Below are positions 46,249 to 58,086 of a stretch of DNA of 64,000 nucleotides, piece by piece. This stretch comes from Adiantum capillus-veneris. Its lineage: Eukaryota > Streptophyta > Polypodiopsida > Polypodiales > Pteridaceae. Location of the stretch: positions 129,247,018 to 129,311,017 of the forward strand of contig CM043968.1 in NCBI GenBank assembly GCA_014529385.2, given 5' to 3'. Within the stretch, counting starts at the first letter, position 1. Each line of letters opens with the position of its first letter. A model generated the notes under the pieces. That model saw nothing but the letters and a program-made list of their open reading frames with translations. It did not search any database and was not told the origin of the DNA. Made by a program: the position numbers and the translations under genes.

Positions 46249-49200
46249 TCATGTGTATGAGAGTAAGCCCAAAGCTTTTCGGAAAGCTTCAAACTTTTCT
46301 CGTGATAACGCCTTCGTAAATAGATCTGCAATGTTATCCTGTGTAGGACAGTAAGTTAGTGTGATCTCCCCTGCATGTAGCCTTTCCCTGACATAGTGGT
46401 AGTGAACCTCTATGTGCTTTGTTCTTGCATGAAATACTGGATTCCTTGCAACTGCAATAGCACTTTGACTGTCAGTGAAAATGGTAGTGGGTGCCTGTTG
46501 ACACTCACAAAGATCTGCCAATAACCTGCGTATCCATACACAATCAACTGTTGCCGTGAAAGCTGCCCTGTACTCAGCTTCACAAGTTGATGTAGCCACT
46601 GTGGGTTGCTTCTTGCTTAGCCAAGATATACATGCATTTCCCAAGAAAAAACAATTGCCACTTGTGGAATGTCGTGTGTCAAAATCACCAGCCCAATCTG
46701 AATCGCTGTAACCAAGAAGCTGCATAGAACTGTGCTTTCCATACATATCCCCCCTTGGAAAGAACATGGCAAGATTAGGGGTACCTGAAAGGTAACGAAG
46801 TATGCGCTTCACAGCCTGCCAATGATGCATACCTGGGCTGTGCATAAATCTGCTTGCTTGTGAAACCCCAAATTGAATGTCTGGACGAGTGTTGCCTGCC
46901 AAATATATCAAGCAACCAACCGCTGCTGCATAAGTATGTACATCAAAAGGTTCTCCAGCATCGTGCATGCTCAACTTTGATCCAGTTTCTACGGGTGTAG
47001 AGATTGGCTTACAATTTTGCATACCAAACTTGTCCAAAATTTTATGCAAATATTTTGCCTGCAACATGTATATGCCATCTTCTGATTGCACAAACTGAAT
47101 ACCCAAGTAATAATGTAGCAAACCAAGATCAGACATCTCAAAGGTTTTTCTCAAAGCATCTTTAAACGCTTCAATTTCATCTGCAGTATTGCCTGTAAGA
47201 AGCATATCATCCACATAAAGTGTTAGCATAATGAGAACTCCATCTCTCTTTTTGACATACAAAGTACTTTCTGTTGGACTATTCTGAAATCCCTGGCCAA
47301 TCAAATAAGTATGTATCTTCTCATACCATGCTCTTGGAGCCTGTTTGAGATCATACAAAGCTTTACGCAATCTACATACCTTTTGCTCTTGACCTTTTAC
47401 AACAAAACCACTTGGTTGACTTACATAAACTTCTTCCTGCAAATCACCATTCAAAAAAGCAGTTTTGATATCCAACTGATGCACTTTCCAACCATGATGA
47501 GCAGCAATTGCAACTAGTGATCTAACTGTGGACGCACGAGAAGTAGGAGCAAAGGTTTCATCATAATCTATGCCTTTCTGTTGCGCATAGCCTTTTGCCA
47601 CAAGCCTTGCTTTGTACCTGTCAACAGTACCATCTTGTTTCCTTTTTACCTTAAAAACCCACTTTGTACCAATAGGCTTTTTACCTGTAGGCAAGTCCAC
47701 TAGATCCCATGTATGATTCTTATGAATAGAATCAATTTCTTGCTGCATAGCATCTTTCCACTGAACACACTCTAAAGCTTGTTCAAATGAATCAGGCTCA
47801 TCTGCATCACAAAGAGTACTAAAGCAAGCCAAATCTACTTGCTCTCTGCCAAAAGTAGTACCAGCACATGTTTTCCGTGGCAACGGTGCATCCAACTTGC
47901 TATCCTGCAAAGTTTTCTGAACCCATTTAGGCAAGGTTCTTTCTTCCCTGAGAACTTCTTGCTCTTCACGCACAATTTCCTCTACATCATGAGGTGTCAC
48001 ATGCTGATCAAAAGATTGATCAAGATTATCAACCTGTTGTGAATCTTGATTTTCCACAAAAGAAGGAAGCAAACCTTCAAATACATCATGTGTCTGCATA
48101 TGAGGTACATCAAAAGCAACCATAGGTTGAGCAGTAGTTTCTGCAAAAATTACATCACGACTTTCAAAAATCTTGTTTGTAGCAGGATTGTAAAGTCTAT
48201 AACCTTTACTTCCACTACTGTACCCCACAAATATACATTTGATTGCCTTATCATCAAGCTTCCCACGTAACTGCTGAGGGATGTGAGCATAAGCAAGACA
48301 ACCAAAAACACGAAGATAACTGACTGAAGGTTTTTTGTCATACCAAGCTTCATATGCAGTAATGGTCTTCAAGGCACGAGTAGGACACCTGTTCAAAACA
48401 TGTGCTGCACAAGCAACTGCCTCCATCCATAGCTTATGAGGCAAACTCTTAGCCTTGAGCATACATCTAGCTGTCTCCATTAAAGACCTGTTCTTCCTTT
48501 CTGCAACACCATTCTGTTGTGGTGTGTATGGCATAGTGCATTGGTGTTTAATGCCTTTCTTTCCCAAAAAATCCTTAAATGCACCTGACATGTATTCACC
48601 TCCTCGATCGGTACGAAGAGTCTGTACTTTGCAACCTGTTTCATTTTCAACCATGGCGACATAATGTTGAAAAACTGCAAACACGTCTGACTTTGCTTTG
48701 AGTGGATACACCCAACAAAACCTGGAAAAGTCATCAATGAAGGTCACAAAATAAAGGCTGTTTCCCAAAGATGGCGTCCTCATAGGACCACATACATCAC
48801 TGTGTACAAGCTGCAACTTTCGTGTCGCTCTAACTGAACCATCCTGCGAAAATGCAAATCTGTGCATCTTTCCAAGAACGCAACCTTCACATACATGTCT
48901 TGGTGGCATCTCCAATAAGGACAAATCATGCACCATATTATGACGTTGTAAAGTCATCAAACTGCCATAACTAACATGCCCAAATCTAGCATGCCACAAC
49001 TCAGCATCCTGCATGGCCTGAGTCTTTGTTTCTGCAATACATACCTGAATCTGCTTTTCATAACGATCTAGCACAAATAGTCCATTTTCCAGCGTACCTG
49101 TAGTGATAAGAGAATAACCATTCTCTCGATCTCGTACAACACATCTGTCATCCTCAAAAATGACCCGAAGACCATTTTTTGCAAGAGAGGATACAGACAA

Positions 49201-50430
49201 CAAATTCTTCTTGATCCCTGGAACATATAAGACATCTGGCAAGCATAAATCTGAACCATCTGAAATGGTAATCAAAATCTTACCAACGCCTTTGATTGGA
49301 TAAGAAGCATTATTTGCACATGTCACCTTCTTTCCTGCTGGAGCTGCATCCAATGAACAAAACAAATCCTTCCTTGAAGTAATATGCCTGGATGCACCAC
49401 TATCAAAGTACCAAATCATTTGTGTCTTGTCAATACTGTAAGCAGAAAAATTTGAACATACTACAAAAGCATAAGAATCCTGCACAAAGTTTGCAGACTC
49501 TTCTTTAGCTGTAGAAGAATCACCAGAAGCTGAAACAACCAAACTTGACTCTTTCTTCTTTTCTTTAGCAATTCGCTTTTTACACTCACTAATGTAGTGA
49601 CCAGGTTTCTTGCAGTAGTGACATTTACCTTTCTTCTTGGACTTGTCTGAATCACCTTTAGACTTCTCTGAAGATTGTCTTGCACTAGACTTGGAGTGAT
49701 GAGCACTCTCTTTACCCCTGTTTTTGTTCTGTACAACAAGAGCATGATCCATACCATCCACCTGTAAAGACTTGTTCTTACGTGATTGATCCTCCTGCAA
49801 TAGCAAAGCCACTAACTCTTCAAAATGAAGAGGGTCAGGATTAGCTCGCAAAGACAGAGTCAAAGAAGTCTGAAAAGTCAAATAAGATGGTGGTAGTGAA
49901 TTGAGTGTTTTGGAAACCAAGTCCTTCTCTGGAATCACTTCATCAATGCTAAGCAATTGCTCTTTAAGATCCCTGATTTTTGTAAGATGCTCGACAATAT
50001 CGTCACCTTCGTCCATCTGTATTTTGTCAAGTTGTTTCTTCAAAAACTCTATTCTGGCAGCGTTTCTTCCTCCAAACATAGCTTGCAGAGTGTTCCAAGC
50101 ATCCTCAGAAGTTCTGCAAGATCTGATATGTGGTGTGATTGTCCTCTTTATGGTTAAGGCAATCACAGCCATAGCCTGTGCATCTTTAGTATCCCATCTC
50201 TTTTGCTCTGGAGTGACTTGTGAGGGTCCTGCACCAACAGCTGCACCACGACCAGGCGTGGCAGGTGCAATGCTACCTGGACGAACTTCATCTCCAGATA
50301 CATAATCCCACAATCCTTTACCAACCAAAACATTTTTGGCCATAAAAGACCAAAGAGAATAGTTGGTACCATCCAATTTGTCTTCGGATGTAAACGCACC
50401 AAAAATCTCTTTCTCCGTAGATTGAGCCAT
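46249..50430 (-). CDS. Intact Copia gag-pol polyprotein (element E)
   Basis: ATG at 50428-50430 (MAQSTEKEIFGAF), stop TGA at 46249-46251, 1393 codons without interruption. An upstream in-frame GTG is not a likely start. Domains with rough positions: gag (1-225), zinc knuckle CHYCKKPGHYISEC (~268), protease YFDSGASRH (~342), GAG-pre-integrase LWHARFGHVS, integrase with HSDVCGP (~545), TDRGGEY (~610) and TPQQNGVAERKN, RT with QLDIKTAFLNGD and catalytic YVDDML (~1073), RNase H with SDSDWAGD (~1246) and TDSQSA (~1323), ending NIADLFTKALSREK. The product is cleaved by its own protease into particle, RT/RNase H and integrase, which copy the RNA and insert the cDNA. Every catalytic motif I can check is present, so it may be active. 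Confidence 0.96.
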   Translation of the reverse strand: MAQSTEKEIFGAFTSEDKLDGTNYSLWSFMAKNVLVGKGLWDYVSGDEVRPGSIAPATPGRGAAVGAGPSQVTPEQKRWDTKDAQAMAVIALTIKRTITPHIRSCRTSEDAWNTLQAMFGGRNAARIEFLKKQLDKIQMDEGDDIVEHLTKIRDLKEQLLSIDEVIPEKDLVSKTLNSLPPSYLTFQTSLTLSLRANPDPLHFEELVALLLQEDQSRKNKSLQVDGMDHALVVQNKNRGKESAHHSKSSARQSSEKSKGDSDKSKKKGKCHYCKKPGHYISECKKRIAKEKKKESSLVVSASGDSSTAKEESANFVQDSYAFVVCSNFSAYSIDKTQMIWYFDSGASRHITSRKDLFCSLDAAPAGKKVTCANNASYPIKGVGKILITISDGSDLCLPDVLYVPGIKKNLLSVSSLAKNGLRVIFEDDRCVVRDRENGYSLITTGTLENGLFVLDRYEKQIQVCIAETKTQAMQDAELWHARFGHVSYGSLMTLQRHNMVHDLSLLEMPPRHVCEGCVLGKMHRFAFSQDGSVRATRKLQLVHSDVCGPMRTPSLGNSLYFVTFIDDFSRFCWVYPLKAKSDVFAVFQHYVAMVENETGCKVQTLRTDRGGEYMSGAFKDFLGKKGIKHQCTMPYTPQQNGVAERKNRSLMETARCMLKAKSLPHKLWMEAVACAAHVLNRCPTRALKTITAYEAWYDKKPSVSYLRVFGCLAYAHIPQQLRGKLDDKAIKCIFVGYSSGSKGYRLYNPATNKIFESRDVIFAETTAQPMVAFDVPHMQTHDVFEGLLPSFVENQDSQQVDNLDQSFDQHVTPHDVEEIVREEQEVLREERTLPKWVQKTLQDSKLDAPLPRKTCAGTTFGREQVDLACFSTLCDADEPDSFEQALECVQWKDAMQQEIDSIHKNHTWDLVDLPTGKKPIGTKWVFKVKRKQDGTVDRYKARLVAKGYAQQKGIDYDETFAPTSRASTVRSLVAIAAHHGWKVHQLDIKTAFLNGDLQEEVYVSQPSGFVVKGQEQKVCRLRKALYDLKQAPRAWYEKIHTYLIGQGFQNSPTESTLYVKKRDGVLIMLTLYVDDMLLTGNTADEIEAFKDALRKTFEMSDLGLLHYYLGIQFVQSEDGIYMLQAKYLHKILDKFGMQNCKPISTPVETGSKLSMHDAGEPFDVHTYAAAVGCLIYLAGNTRPDIQFGVSQASRFMHSPGMHHWQAVKRILRYLSGTPNLAMFFPRGDMYGKHSSMQLLGYSDSDWAGDFDTRHSTSGNCFFLGNACISWLSKKQPTVATSTCEAEYRAAFTATVDCVWIRRLLADLCECQQAPTTIFTDSQSAIAVARNPVFHARTKHIEVHYHYVRERLHAGEITLTYCPTQDNIADLFTKALSREKFEAFRKALGLLSYT

Positions 50431-50815
50431 ACTGTAGATGCACACAAGAGAGCAAAAGAACCTCCAAGAGATTCACAAATCTCCTCTCCAATCCAAGCAA
50501 AACTCTACACAAAATCTCAGCACAAAGCTAAGACAAGCTGCTTCCCAAAAGAACTGTTTACCTGAAGAAAATCTGTCAAAAAGCACACCCTCTTGATCTA
50601 AACGCCTCGGAAAAGTAACTTCTGCTACGCTGCTCAGAACGAAATTCTGAGGGCTCGAACGGCTTCGAAAGGGGGGTAAAACCCCAGGTCGCATGATCAG
50701 AATACTCCCGGAACGTCGAGGATGCTCCCACGAACAAATTTTCCGAAAACTGCCTGAAAACTGCGATTGCGCGCGCGGACGCGAAAACGCAAGTAGAGGC
50801 TCTGGAAATCACCTT

Positions 50816-50827
50816 GCTCTGATACCA
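50816..50827 (-). other. Primer binding site, initiator-Met tRNA (Copia E)
   Basis: The minus strand reads TGGTATCAGAGC two bases inside the LTR. The leader (50431-50815) has no other feature. Confidence 0.93.
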
Positions 50828-50829
50828 AT

Positions 50830-51109
50830 TGTTGAAGATGATGAAACAGGAAACAGAAGGAAGACAGCAACTCAGAGTAGGAAGAAGATGGAGAAGGAGA
50901 AGACACAGAGCTTGTGTACGAGATCTCTGTAGTCTCTCTCTCTGTATTGGAATAATAATTGTGTGTACAAACTCAGAGCTACAAAGCTTATATGAAACCC
51001 TAAGAGATAAGGTGTCCTTTCACACCAGATGTCCAGGGGGAAAAACCCAGTGGGAGAAAAGTGTCCCTGGTGAAGCGCGTATACACACTAACACTACTAC
51101 ATGTCTACA
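50830..51109 (-). repeat. 5' LTR of young Copia E
   Basis: 280 bp, identical to 45922-46201 except at one base. A TATA-like element is not obvious; AAGCTTATATGA near 50986 (plus strand) is the best candidate. Confidence 0.95.
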
Positions 51110-51289
51110 CGTATAATGTCTTTTTCAGCATAACTGCAACAAAATTCTCACTTGATGAAACAGAAGTTGTCCAACTGACAAGATTAAACAATTGATCAAG
51201 TATCAATCAGTTTGGATCAATTCTGACCACAAAAACTTGGGGAAAACAAATTGCCGAGACGGAAAAGTTAAAGTCCTTTAGGGGAATTG

Positions 51290-54200
51290 ATGAATTTGAG
51301 ATCGGGCAGGAATCTCCAGAATAACCAACCAAAACAAGGGGAACAAGGAAGTGTCATATCAACCGAGGGAAGTGTAAACCAAAGTTGGGTGCAACCATTA
51401 GAGCCGATCTTTGAAGGAAGTGTCTCTGATACTTCTTCGGAGAGATCTTACGAGATATTCACCAAACACTTGGAACACTTGAACCTGAACAACAGAGAAA
51501 ATATGGCAGCAGGATCATCAAACCCTTCCGCCACAATGAAGCTATTGTTCATAAAATACCAGTACGACAATGAGCAAGGTGCCAAGATCTACAAGGATGG
51601 AATGGACCGCTATTGTGTGAAGATAGAAGATAGACCTAGTGAGTTCAAGGACTTAGTTCCTGTGAGCTATAGCGGAGATAGATATCTAGATGACGAGGGT
51701 ACCATGTACTTGGTAGTCCTAAACCCTAACATTGTGGACAAGTGGGGATTGATGGGCACCAAAGCCAAAGTAGATGAAGAACTTGAGGAGAAAGCACCAA
51801 TAATGAACTTACCTGATGCGAGGTTAAGAAGAGAGAATGAAACTACAAGGATCAACACTGATAACATCTATGTGAGGCTATACAAATATAATAATGGGGA
51901 GCAAGATCTCTATTATAGATTTGAAGAACCCTACACCGGAGAGTTGACAGACGAAAAAAGACTTTATGTCTTTACCTACACAGAGGGATCGGAAGTGAAA
52001 ATTGCTGCTTACGACAAGTATGGGAGGCAATACTCAACAATGGGCAAGAAAGAATTATAAGGATATACATACTTTGGGGGACCACTACATCAGTATTATG
52101 TTACTTCTAGCTCACAAAGACCAGCACCAACAAATGGAGTGCAAAACCCAATGACAACAGGAGGACAAAGAGCTCAAGTTGCTGACTCTTTCAGTCAACC
52201 TCAGTACTCGAAGCCCGGACCAATGGGATCATTACATTCCAGAGAGTCAATGGATACGAATCGAGGTAGTGCAGTTCCAATCCCCACATATACCACTCCA
52301 GGTCCAAGGTTCGAAGCAGAACCATCACATTTACCTCCTAGTACTAGATTCAGGGCAGGGGAACCAACAAGGGTAACCCATGAAGTCCATGATGCTAGAG
52401 AAAGCTTTAGCCGGGACACAGGAGCAATGAGATTGGTAGCAGACCATAGACGTATGAGACCATCTCAAGTCGCGAAGTGTATGCCAAAGAAGTATGGTGG
52501 TTCAGGAGATCCGTATGCACATGTGTCACTCTTTAAGCAAGTCTTAAGAGCTGAGCAGATAACAGATTTCCATACACAATACGAGGGATTTGGTCTTACT
52601 CCAGAAGGTACGGCATTGACATGGTTTCAACCACTGAACATAGGGGGATTCCATGACATTGACCATTTGCTAAGAGAGTTTGCTGAGGAATTCTCAAAAC
52701 GAGGGATTAAGCACAATACGGTCTCACAAATATATGCTTTTAAACAGAGAGAACACGAAAAAGTGAAGGAAGCTTCACTTCGCTTCAAACAATACATTGA
52801 GAGATGTCCAGTACGTGAACAACCACAAGATGATAGACTATCTGTTCTCTTTATTGAGGGACTGAGGAACGACACTCTCAAGAAGGACTTGCACTTGAAA
52901 GCTTGTACAAGTTTCGAGCAAGTAACGAGAGAGGCATTGTACTTAGTGGATAATTGTACGGTTTATGGAGAGGCGTCAGCGGATACAGATTTCGCATCCA
53001 GTAGCTCTTCCTCCGTAGCGAGCGAGACTACCACTAAAAAGAATGTTCAAACAACAACCATGCCAAATGTAGAGCAAATGATAGAAGATGCTCTAAAAAG
53101 GATGGCACCATACCAAAAACCATTGCCAAAAACACTGAAATGGTGTGCTATTGAACAAAAATGGACAAACCATCCAACAGAGGAGTGCTATTACAACAAA
53201 GGGTATGTAAGGGAGCGTCAGTATGCACCTCCTGCTCAATTAGCACCACCTCAAGTACATCCAGTACCTCGATACCCAAGGGGAAATGTGCCAGGACCTA
53301 TGGGGATAGAAAGACCGCAACCGGTATTGGGACAACAACCACCTTTACCAGGAGCAAGACCAGTAGGCATTAGATATGCACCAACCTTAGAGAATCAGGA
53401 AGAACAAGCCCTAGTGCCTGTTCAAGCCTATTATGAAGAATCTGGTGCACACATGTCTCCAACTGTGTATTACCCACCAGAAGAACCCAAACAACCAGAA
53501 CCATGGGGCATGATTGGGAATGTTGGAATACCAACAATTACAAGTGCTTCTGATGAAGAGAGATACAATTTGGATGCAAGAACATTGATGTTCATAGCTC
53601 ATGGAGGGTTAACAGGACAAAGACCATCCTATCCACAAAGGAAGAATCAAATGAGACCAAGACCAGCACTAGGACCCTGTTACAAGTGTGGAGGTGACCA
53701 TCTGATGAATGTTTGCCCACATACGGAAATCATTAGAATTAACGCTTATTGCACTGAGTGTGGGGTTACTCACTTCATTGAGGATTGTTCAAAGAATCCA
53801 AACAAAGTGCAAAAGACGACATTGAATATGCTAGAAACTATTCCTACCAGCAGTGGGTCTGAAAATGAAACTCTGATACCAACGCAAGTTGTTACTAGAG
53901 CTCAAGCTAAGAAAACCACTAGAGAACCTGAGAATGGAAACTTAGCGACTGAAATGGTTAGTCCAGGACCGCGAAGTCAGAAAAACATATGGAAAGCTAG
54001 AAAAGCACGCATGAAGTTGAGAAAAGAACGTGAAGACGCTATTCTAGCTGAGGAACTAAAGCGAACTAAAGATAGATTAGAAAAACTTGAGAGTCAAAAC
54101 GGGAAACGAGAGATGAGCCCTGAAAGAACGAAACAAAAGAGTATCAAAGAAACAACGAGCTTAAGCTCAGGGGGATCAGTGCTAGTCGACAAAGTACACG

Positions 54201-56056
54201 AACCATTGGACGCACTGATGAGAGCTTACGAAGCTAGGTTAAAGAACAACCAAGCACAAGAACAGAGGTGGATGACATACCCAAACGCGGAATTGGAAAA
54301 GCAGAGACTTGAAATGTGCCAGAGAATGATCGAGACTGCACAAGCCTTATTAGAACCACCAAAAGAAACAATGAATTGTGGAACGGAAAACCCAATTCAG
54401 CAAGAGACTATTGTTTCACGAGTAGCTGAAAAGACTCCCAGTGCACAAAAGCCTGAAAATACACACAAGGATGACCGCATAGTGTTGAACACAACCGATC
54501 AAGAGATAGAGAGTTTTCATCCAGTCATACAGAGGTCTTACGGAAGAGATGATGATTACAATGAATTTTGGAAACAAGTGAGAGAGGCAAACTTTGCAAA
54601 CGAGCTAAGTTGCCAAGCTAATCAGACAAATTGGGAAAAGGACAGCAGGAACCCTCCCATAGTGGAATTTGAGGCAGGATCTCAAGTGGACTTGGATCTG
54701 CAATCTTACTGGGGAGATGGGGGCTCTGTTAGAACAATGGAGAGCAAACCTCACTCACTGAATACCTTACCTTCATACTTAGGAGAGTATGAAGCAAAAT
54801 CCGAGATTAGAGCACTTCCCTCACGAAGAATCTCATCAGAAAAAGTCATGGACTCGCAAGGATTGATAGAGATCTTGTCAACACCAGTGACATGCACTAT
54901 CTCTCTAGCTGAGCTTTTGAGGTTAAGACCACATATGTGGACCACTGTAGGAAAATGCTTGGAGAAATTTGGGGTAAAAGACCCAACATCGAGACTGCAA
55001 GAGGGTATACAAAAGCTGAGTAAACCACAAAAGAACGCTAAGCCTGTACCCTTAAACAAGGTCGGAGAGTATTGCGAAGGTGAAGAGGGGAATACAACCT
55101 TACCAGTTGAATTCCAAGGAGTGAACACGATGGCAATACTAGACAGTGGAGCTGGGGTAGCCATTGCTACAAAAGAAATCTGGAAAAAATGGGGGAAACC
55201 AGCAATAAGGAAGACTAGGTTGAAACTCCAATTAGCAGATGGACACATGGAGAAACCTATGGGGTTATTAGAGAAAGTTGTAGTGACTTCTTGTGGCATT
55301 GAATACGAACATACTTTTGCTATTGTCGATTTTGGCAAGGAGAATAACTATGATATCATACTGGGAAGACCATTCATGAGACAGTTGAAAATGGTCCAGG
55401 ATTGGGGCTACGATCACATATACCTGAGAAATATGGAAACCACTACACGTGTGAACCTGAAAGACCATAGCTACAAAGATGTGAACCGAACACCGGTGGA
55501 GGAGTTTGATTCAGCTACTTTGGCGGGATCCGAATTTCCAGCTTGGTTAGGTAAACCCAAGGAGTTATGGATGTGTGGAGCTTCGAAATGTGGAATTCTG
55601 AAACGAGAAGAATGTGTTTTAGAAAGGGCAATCGAAGACGAAGCTTATATAGGAGAACCCTTTCCAGAGGACACGCTTGAACCATTAGAATGGACACACA
55701 TTCTAGCAACCCTAGATGTTTGTGCAATTCCGAATGGTCCCACAACGAAATTTTGCGACAAGGACGGGTACGACGTGGTTCCGTACTTCATGTTGAGAAC
55801 TGTACTCGAAAAAGAAGCTGAAAAGAACGATACACTGGAAAAGGAAGATGAAGAGGAGGTGTTTCACGACATTCCCGATCATCCTGAGTGGGGAAATGAA
55901 GCAGACAATGAGTCAACGGACAATTCAAGCGGAAACGAAGAAACTATAATGGATGTCCGATTTTATGATTTTCCGAACAAACTAAACAACGCCAAAAACG
56001 CTATAGAGCAAAGAGAAAAACAAAGGGGGTTAGAACCAATCCGATGCCTAGAATAA
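51290..56056 (+). pseudogene. Gag and first protease of element B, one stop codon
   Basis: ATG at 51290 (MNLRSGRNLQ). The frame is open to 56056 except for a TAA at 52058-52060 (KKEL-stop-GYTYFGG). Parts: an N-terminal domain of unknown fold (to ~52060), a Pro/Gln-rich stretch, a capsid-like core (~52480-52960; FKQVLRAEQI, GLTPEGTALTWF, LSVLFIEGLRN), knuckles CYKCGGDHLMNVC and CTECGVTHFIEDC (~53680-53790), a charged coiled-coil linker (LAEELKRTKDRLEKLE), and retropepsin ILDSGAG (Asp 55142-55144) with IILGRPFMRQLKMVQDW. An acidic tail follows. The end overlaps the pol ATG by 13 bases, and pol is in the -1 frame. I found no canonical slippery heptamer before the overlap. About 1588 codons is long for gag-protease. 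Confidence 0.9.
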
Positions 56057-58086
56057 GAGGAAAAAATCAATTCCTAATGCTAGTAAAGGCGGAAGATTGT
56101 GTTAAGGACAAGATTTCTGGAAGAATGAGAGGCAATGATCAAAAGAGCTTACGAAAAGACAAAAGAGGCTCAAGAAATCGAGTTCAAACGAATGGAACGA
56201 AAACTGAAACTGAAAAATTAGAAAAGAACAAGCGCAACAGAGAACACACGGAGTCCAAGCTAGAACGTAGAAACAAGTACAGAGAGCTCAAGAAAACTTT
56301 GAAAGAAGTTTGGACGACAGAAATTGAGAGTGGAGAGGACGAAAACGCCAAAATCAAGGAAAACATGGATGTTCCCTCTCACTATAGGAAATTCACAATA
56401 GAGGATAGGAAGGTGGTATTAACCCAACCTATTCGAGAGAGAAGGGAGAACGAATCTTATGACGGACCGGAGGATGCAAAAAAAGTTGATTTAGCAGCTC
56501 CAGGTGAGACACCTAGACCAGTGTACATAGCCACAGATTTGTCTCCAGGCGAGGAAGAGAGACTTTTGAGTCTTCTCAGAGAGTATAGGGATGTGTTTGC
56601 ATGGTCTTATAAAGACTTAAAGGGAGTTGACCCATCGATATGCCAACACACAATCCCACTGAAACAAGACGCAAAGCCTAGCAGACAGAGACCATACACA
56701 TATAATGATACTTTTGCTAAGCGAATCAAAGAAGAGATAGATAAGCTAATGGAAGCTGAATTCATATACGAGATTGAACACACCGATTGGGTATCTCCGA
56801 TTGTGGTAGTACCCAAGAAGAACGGAAAACTCCGAGTGTGTGTCAACTTAAAGAAAGTGAATGCTGCGACAATCAGGGACAATTATCCCCTGCCGATAAC
56901 TGATCATGTTCTAGAGCGTGTATCAGGGAAAACAGCCTACTCCTTTCTTGATGGTTTTTCAGGATATAACCAGCTAGCCATAGCACTGGAAGATCAACAT
57001 AAAACAGCTTTTGCAACTGAGTGGGGAATCTATGCTTATAGGGTTATGCCTTTTGGTCTAACCAATGCTCCCGCAACCTTCCAGAGGCTGATGACGCATG
57101 CTTTCAAAGAATACTTAAGGTTGTTTCTAGAAATATACATGGATGACTTATGTGTACATTCTCTTCTGAGAGATGAGCATCTAGAACACCTAAGAAAAGT
57201 ATTTGAGAAATGTAGGACATATCGCATTTGTCTCAATCCTGAGAAATGTGTGTTTATGGTCCGACAGGGCAGAATTTTGGGACATATTGTCTCACAAAAC
57301 GGAATATCCACGGATTTAGAGAAGATAAAAGTTATAGTGGATATGCCTAAACCAACCAATGCGAAACAAGTACAGAGCTTTATGGGACATTGCGGATATT
57401 ATAGACGATTCATTTACATGTACGCTATAATAGACCAACCACTTTACAGGCTAATAGTGAACTTTGAATGGACAGAGGAGTGTGAGGAATCGTTCAAGAA
57501 ATTGAAAGAGGCACTCATTACTGCTCCAGTCTTGAAATCACCAGATTGGGAGAAGATATTCCATGTGCATATAGATGCTTCGGCATATGCAATAGGATGC
57601 ATTCTGGCTCAGCCAGAAGAAGGAAACATGGATTTTCCTATCTGTTACGCCAGTCGACAGCTCAACAATGCAAAGAAGAATTACACCACAACAGAGCGAG
57701 AAGGATTAGGAATTATATATGCTGTGAAGAAATTTCGGCATTATCTTCTAGCCAACAAGTTTGTGTTTTTTACGGATCACCAAGCCTTGCTCTACCTAGT
57801 GAATAAACCATGCAATACCGGGAGAATAGTGAGATGGTTCATTATCTTACTGGAATTCGACTTCACGGTAGTAGTAAAGAAAGGAAAAACACATCTTAGA
57901 GCTGATCATCTTTCGCGATTGACGAATGGAGAAGACCCTATAGGAGTAGATGACGACATGCCAGACGCGTACTTGTTCAACATAGAAATGATACCGAAGT
58001 GGTCTCAAAATATCGTTAACCTATTAACCTATGGAGGAGAGTTCGATAGAAGAGAATACAACCAGAAACATATTGCTATTCAGTAA
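56044..58086 (+). pseudogene. Pol part 1 of element B: RT and RNase H
   Basis: ATG at 56044. The first ~120 residues are Lys/Glu/Arg-rich and helical. [82 protein letters not shown], catalytic YMDDLCVHS (~57138). Thumb: GHIVSQNGISTDLEKIK, GYYRRFI. RNase H: VHIDASAYAIGCILA, TTEREGLGIIYAVKKF, FTDHQALLYL, LRADHLSRL. The linker PIGVDDDMPDAYLF and the first zinc-module start (PKWSQNIVNLLTYGG) follow. A TAA at 58084-58086 ends this part, but the frame continues at 58087. All RT and RNase H catalytic acids are present. Confidence 0.93.

Larger units (their letters stand above)
45922..51109 (-). mobile_element. Young full-length Copia element (element E)
   Basis: Minus strand, 5188 bp, with LTRs 45922-46201 and 50830-51109 and target duplication CGTAT on both sides (45917-45921 and 51110-51114). 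The LTRs differ at one base (C at 46156, T at 51064). The polyprotein frame is intact. It is inserted in the right arm of a palindrome in the leader of element B. The protein is related to Copia elements 1 and 2 but has its own LTR family. Confidence 0.97.

Noticed and set aside
49901-50305. Plus-strand open frame of 134 codons opposite the young Copia gag
   Set aside because: It is the complement of an intact coding frame and has no independent features; the same holds for other antisense frames over polyproteins.
56000-56056. Programmed -1 frameshift between gag-protease and pol of element B
   Set aside because: Pol is in the -1 frame with a 13-base overlap, but I found no X-XXY-YYZ heptamer in the correct phase before the gag stop. 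Re-initiation at the overlapping ATG fits as well.
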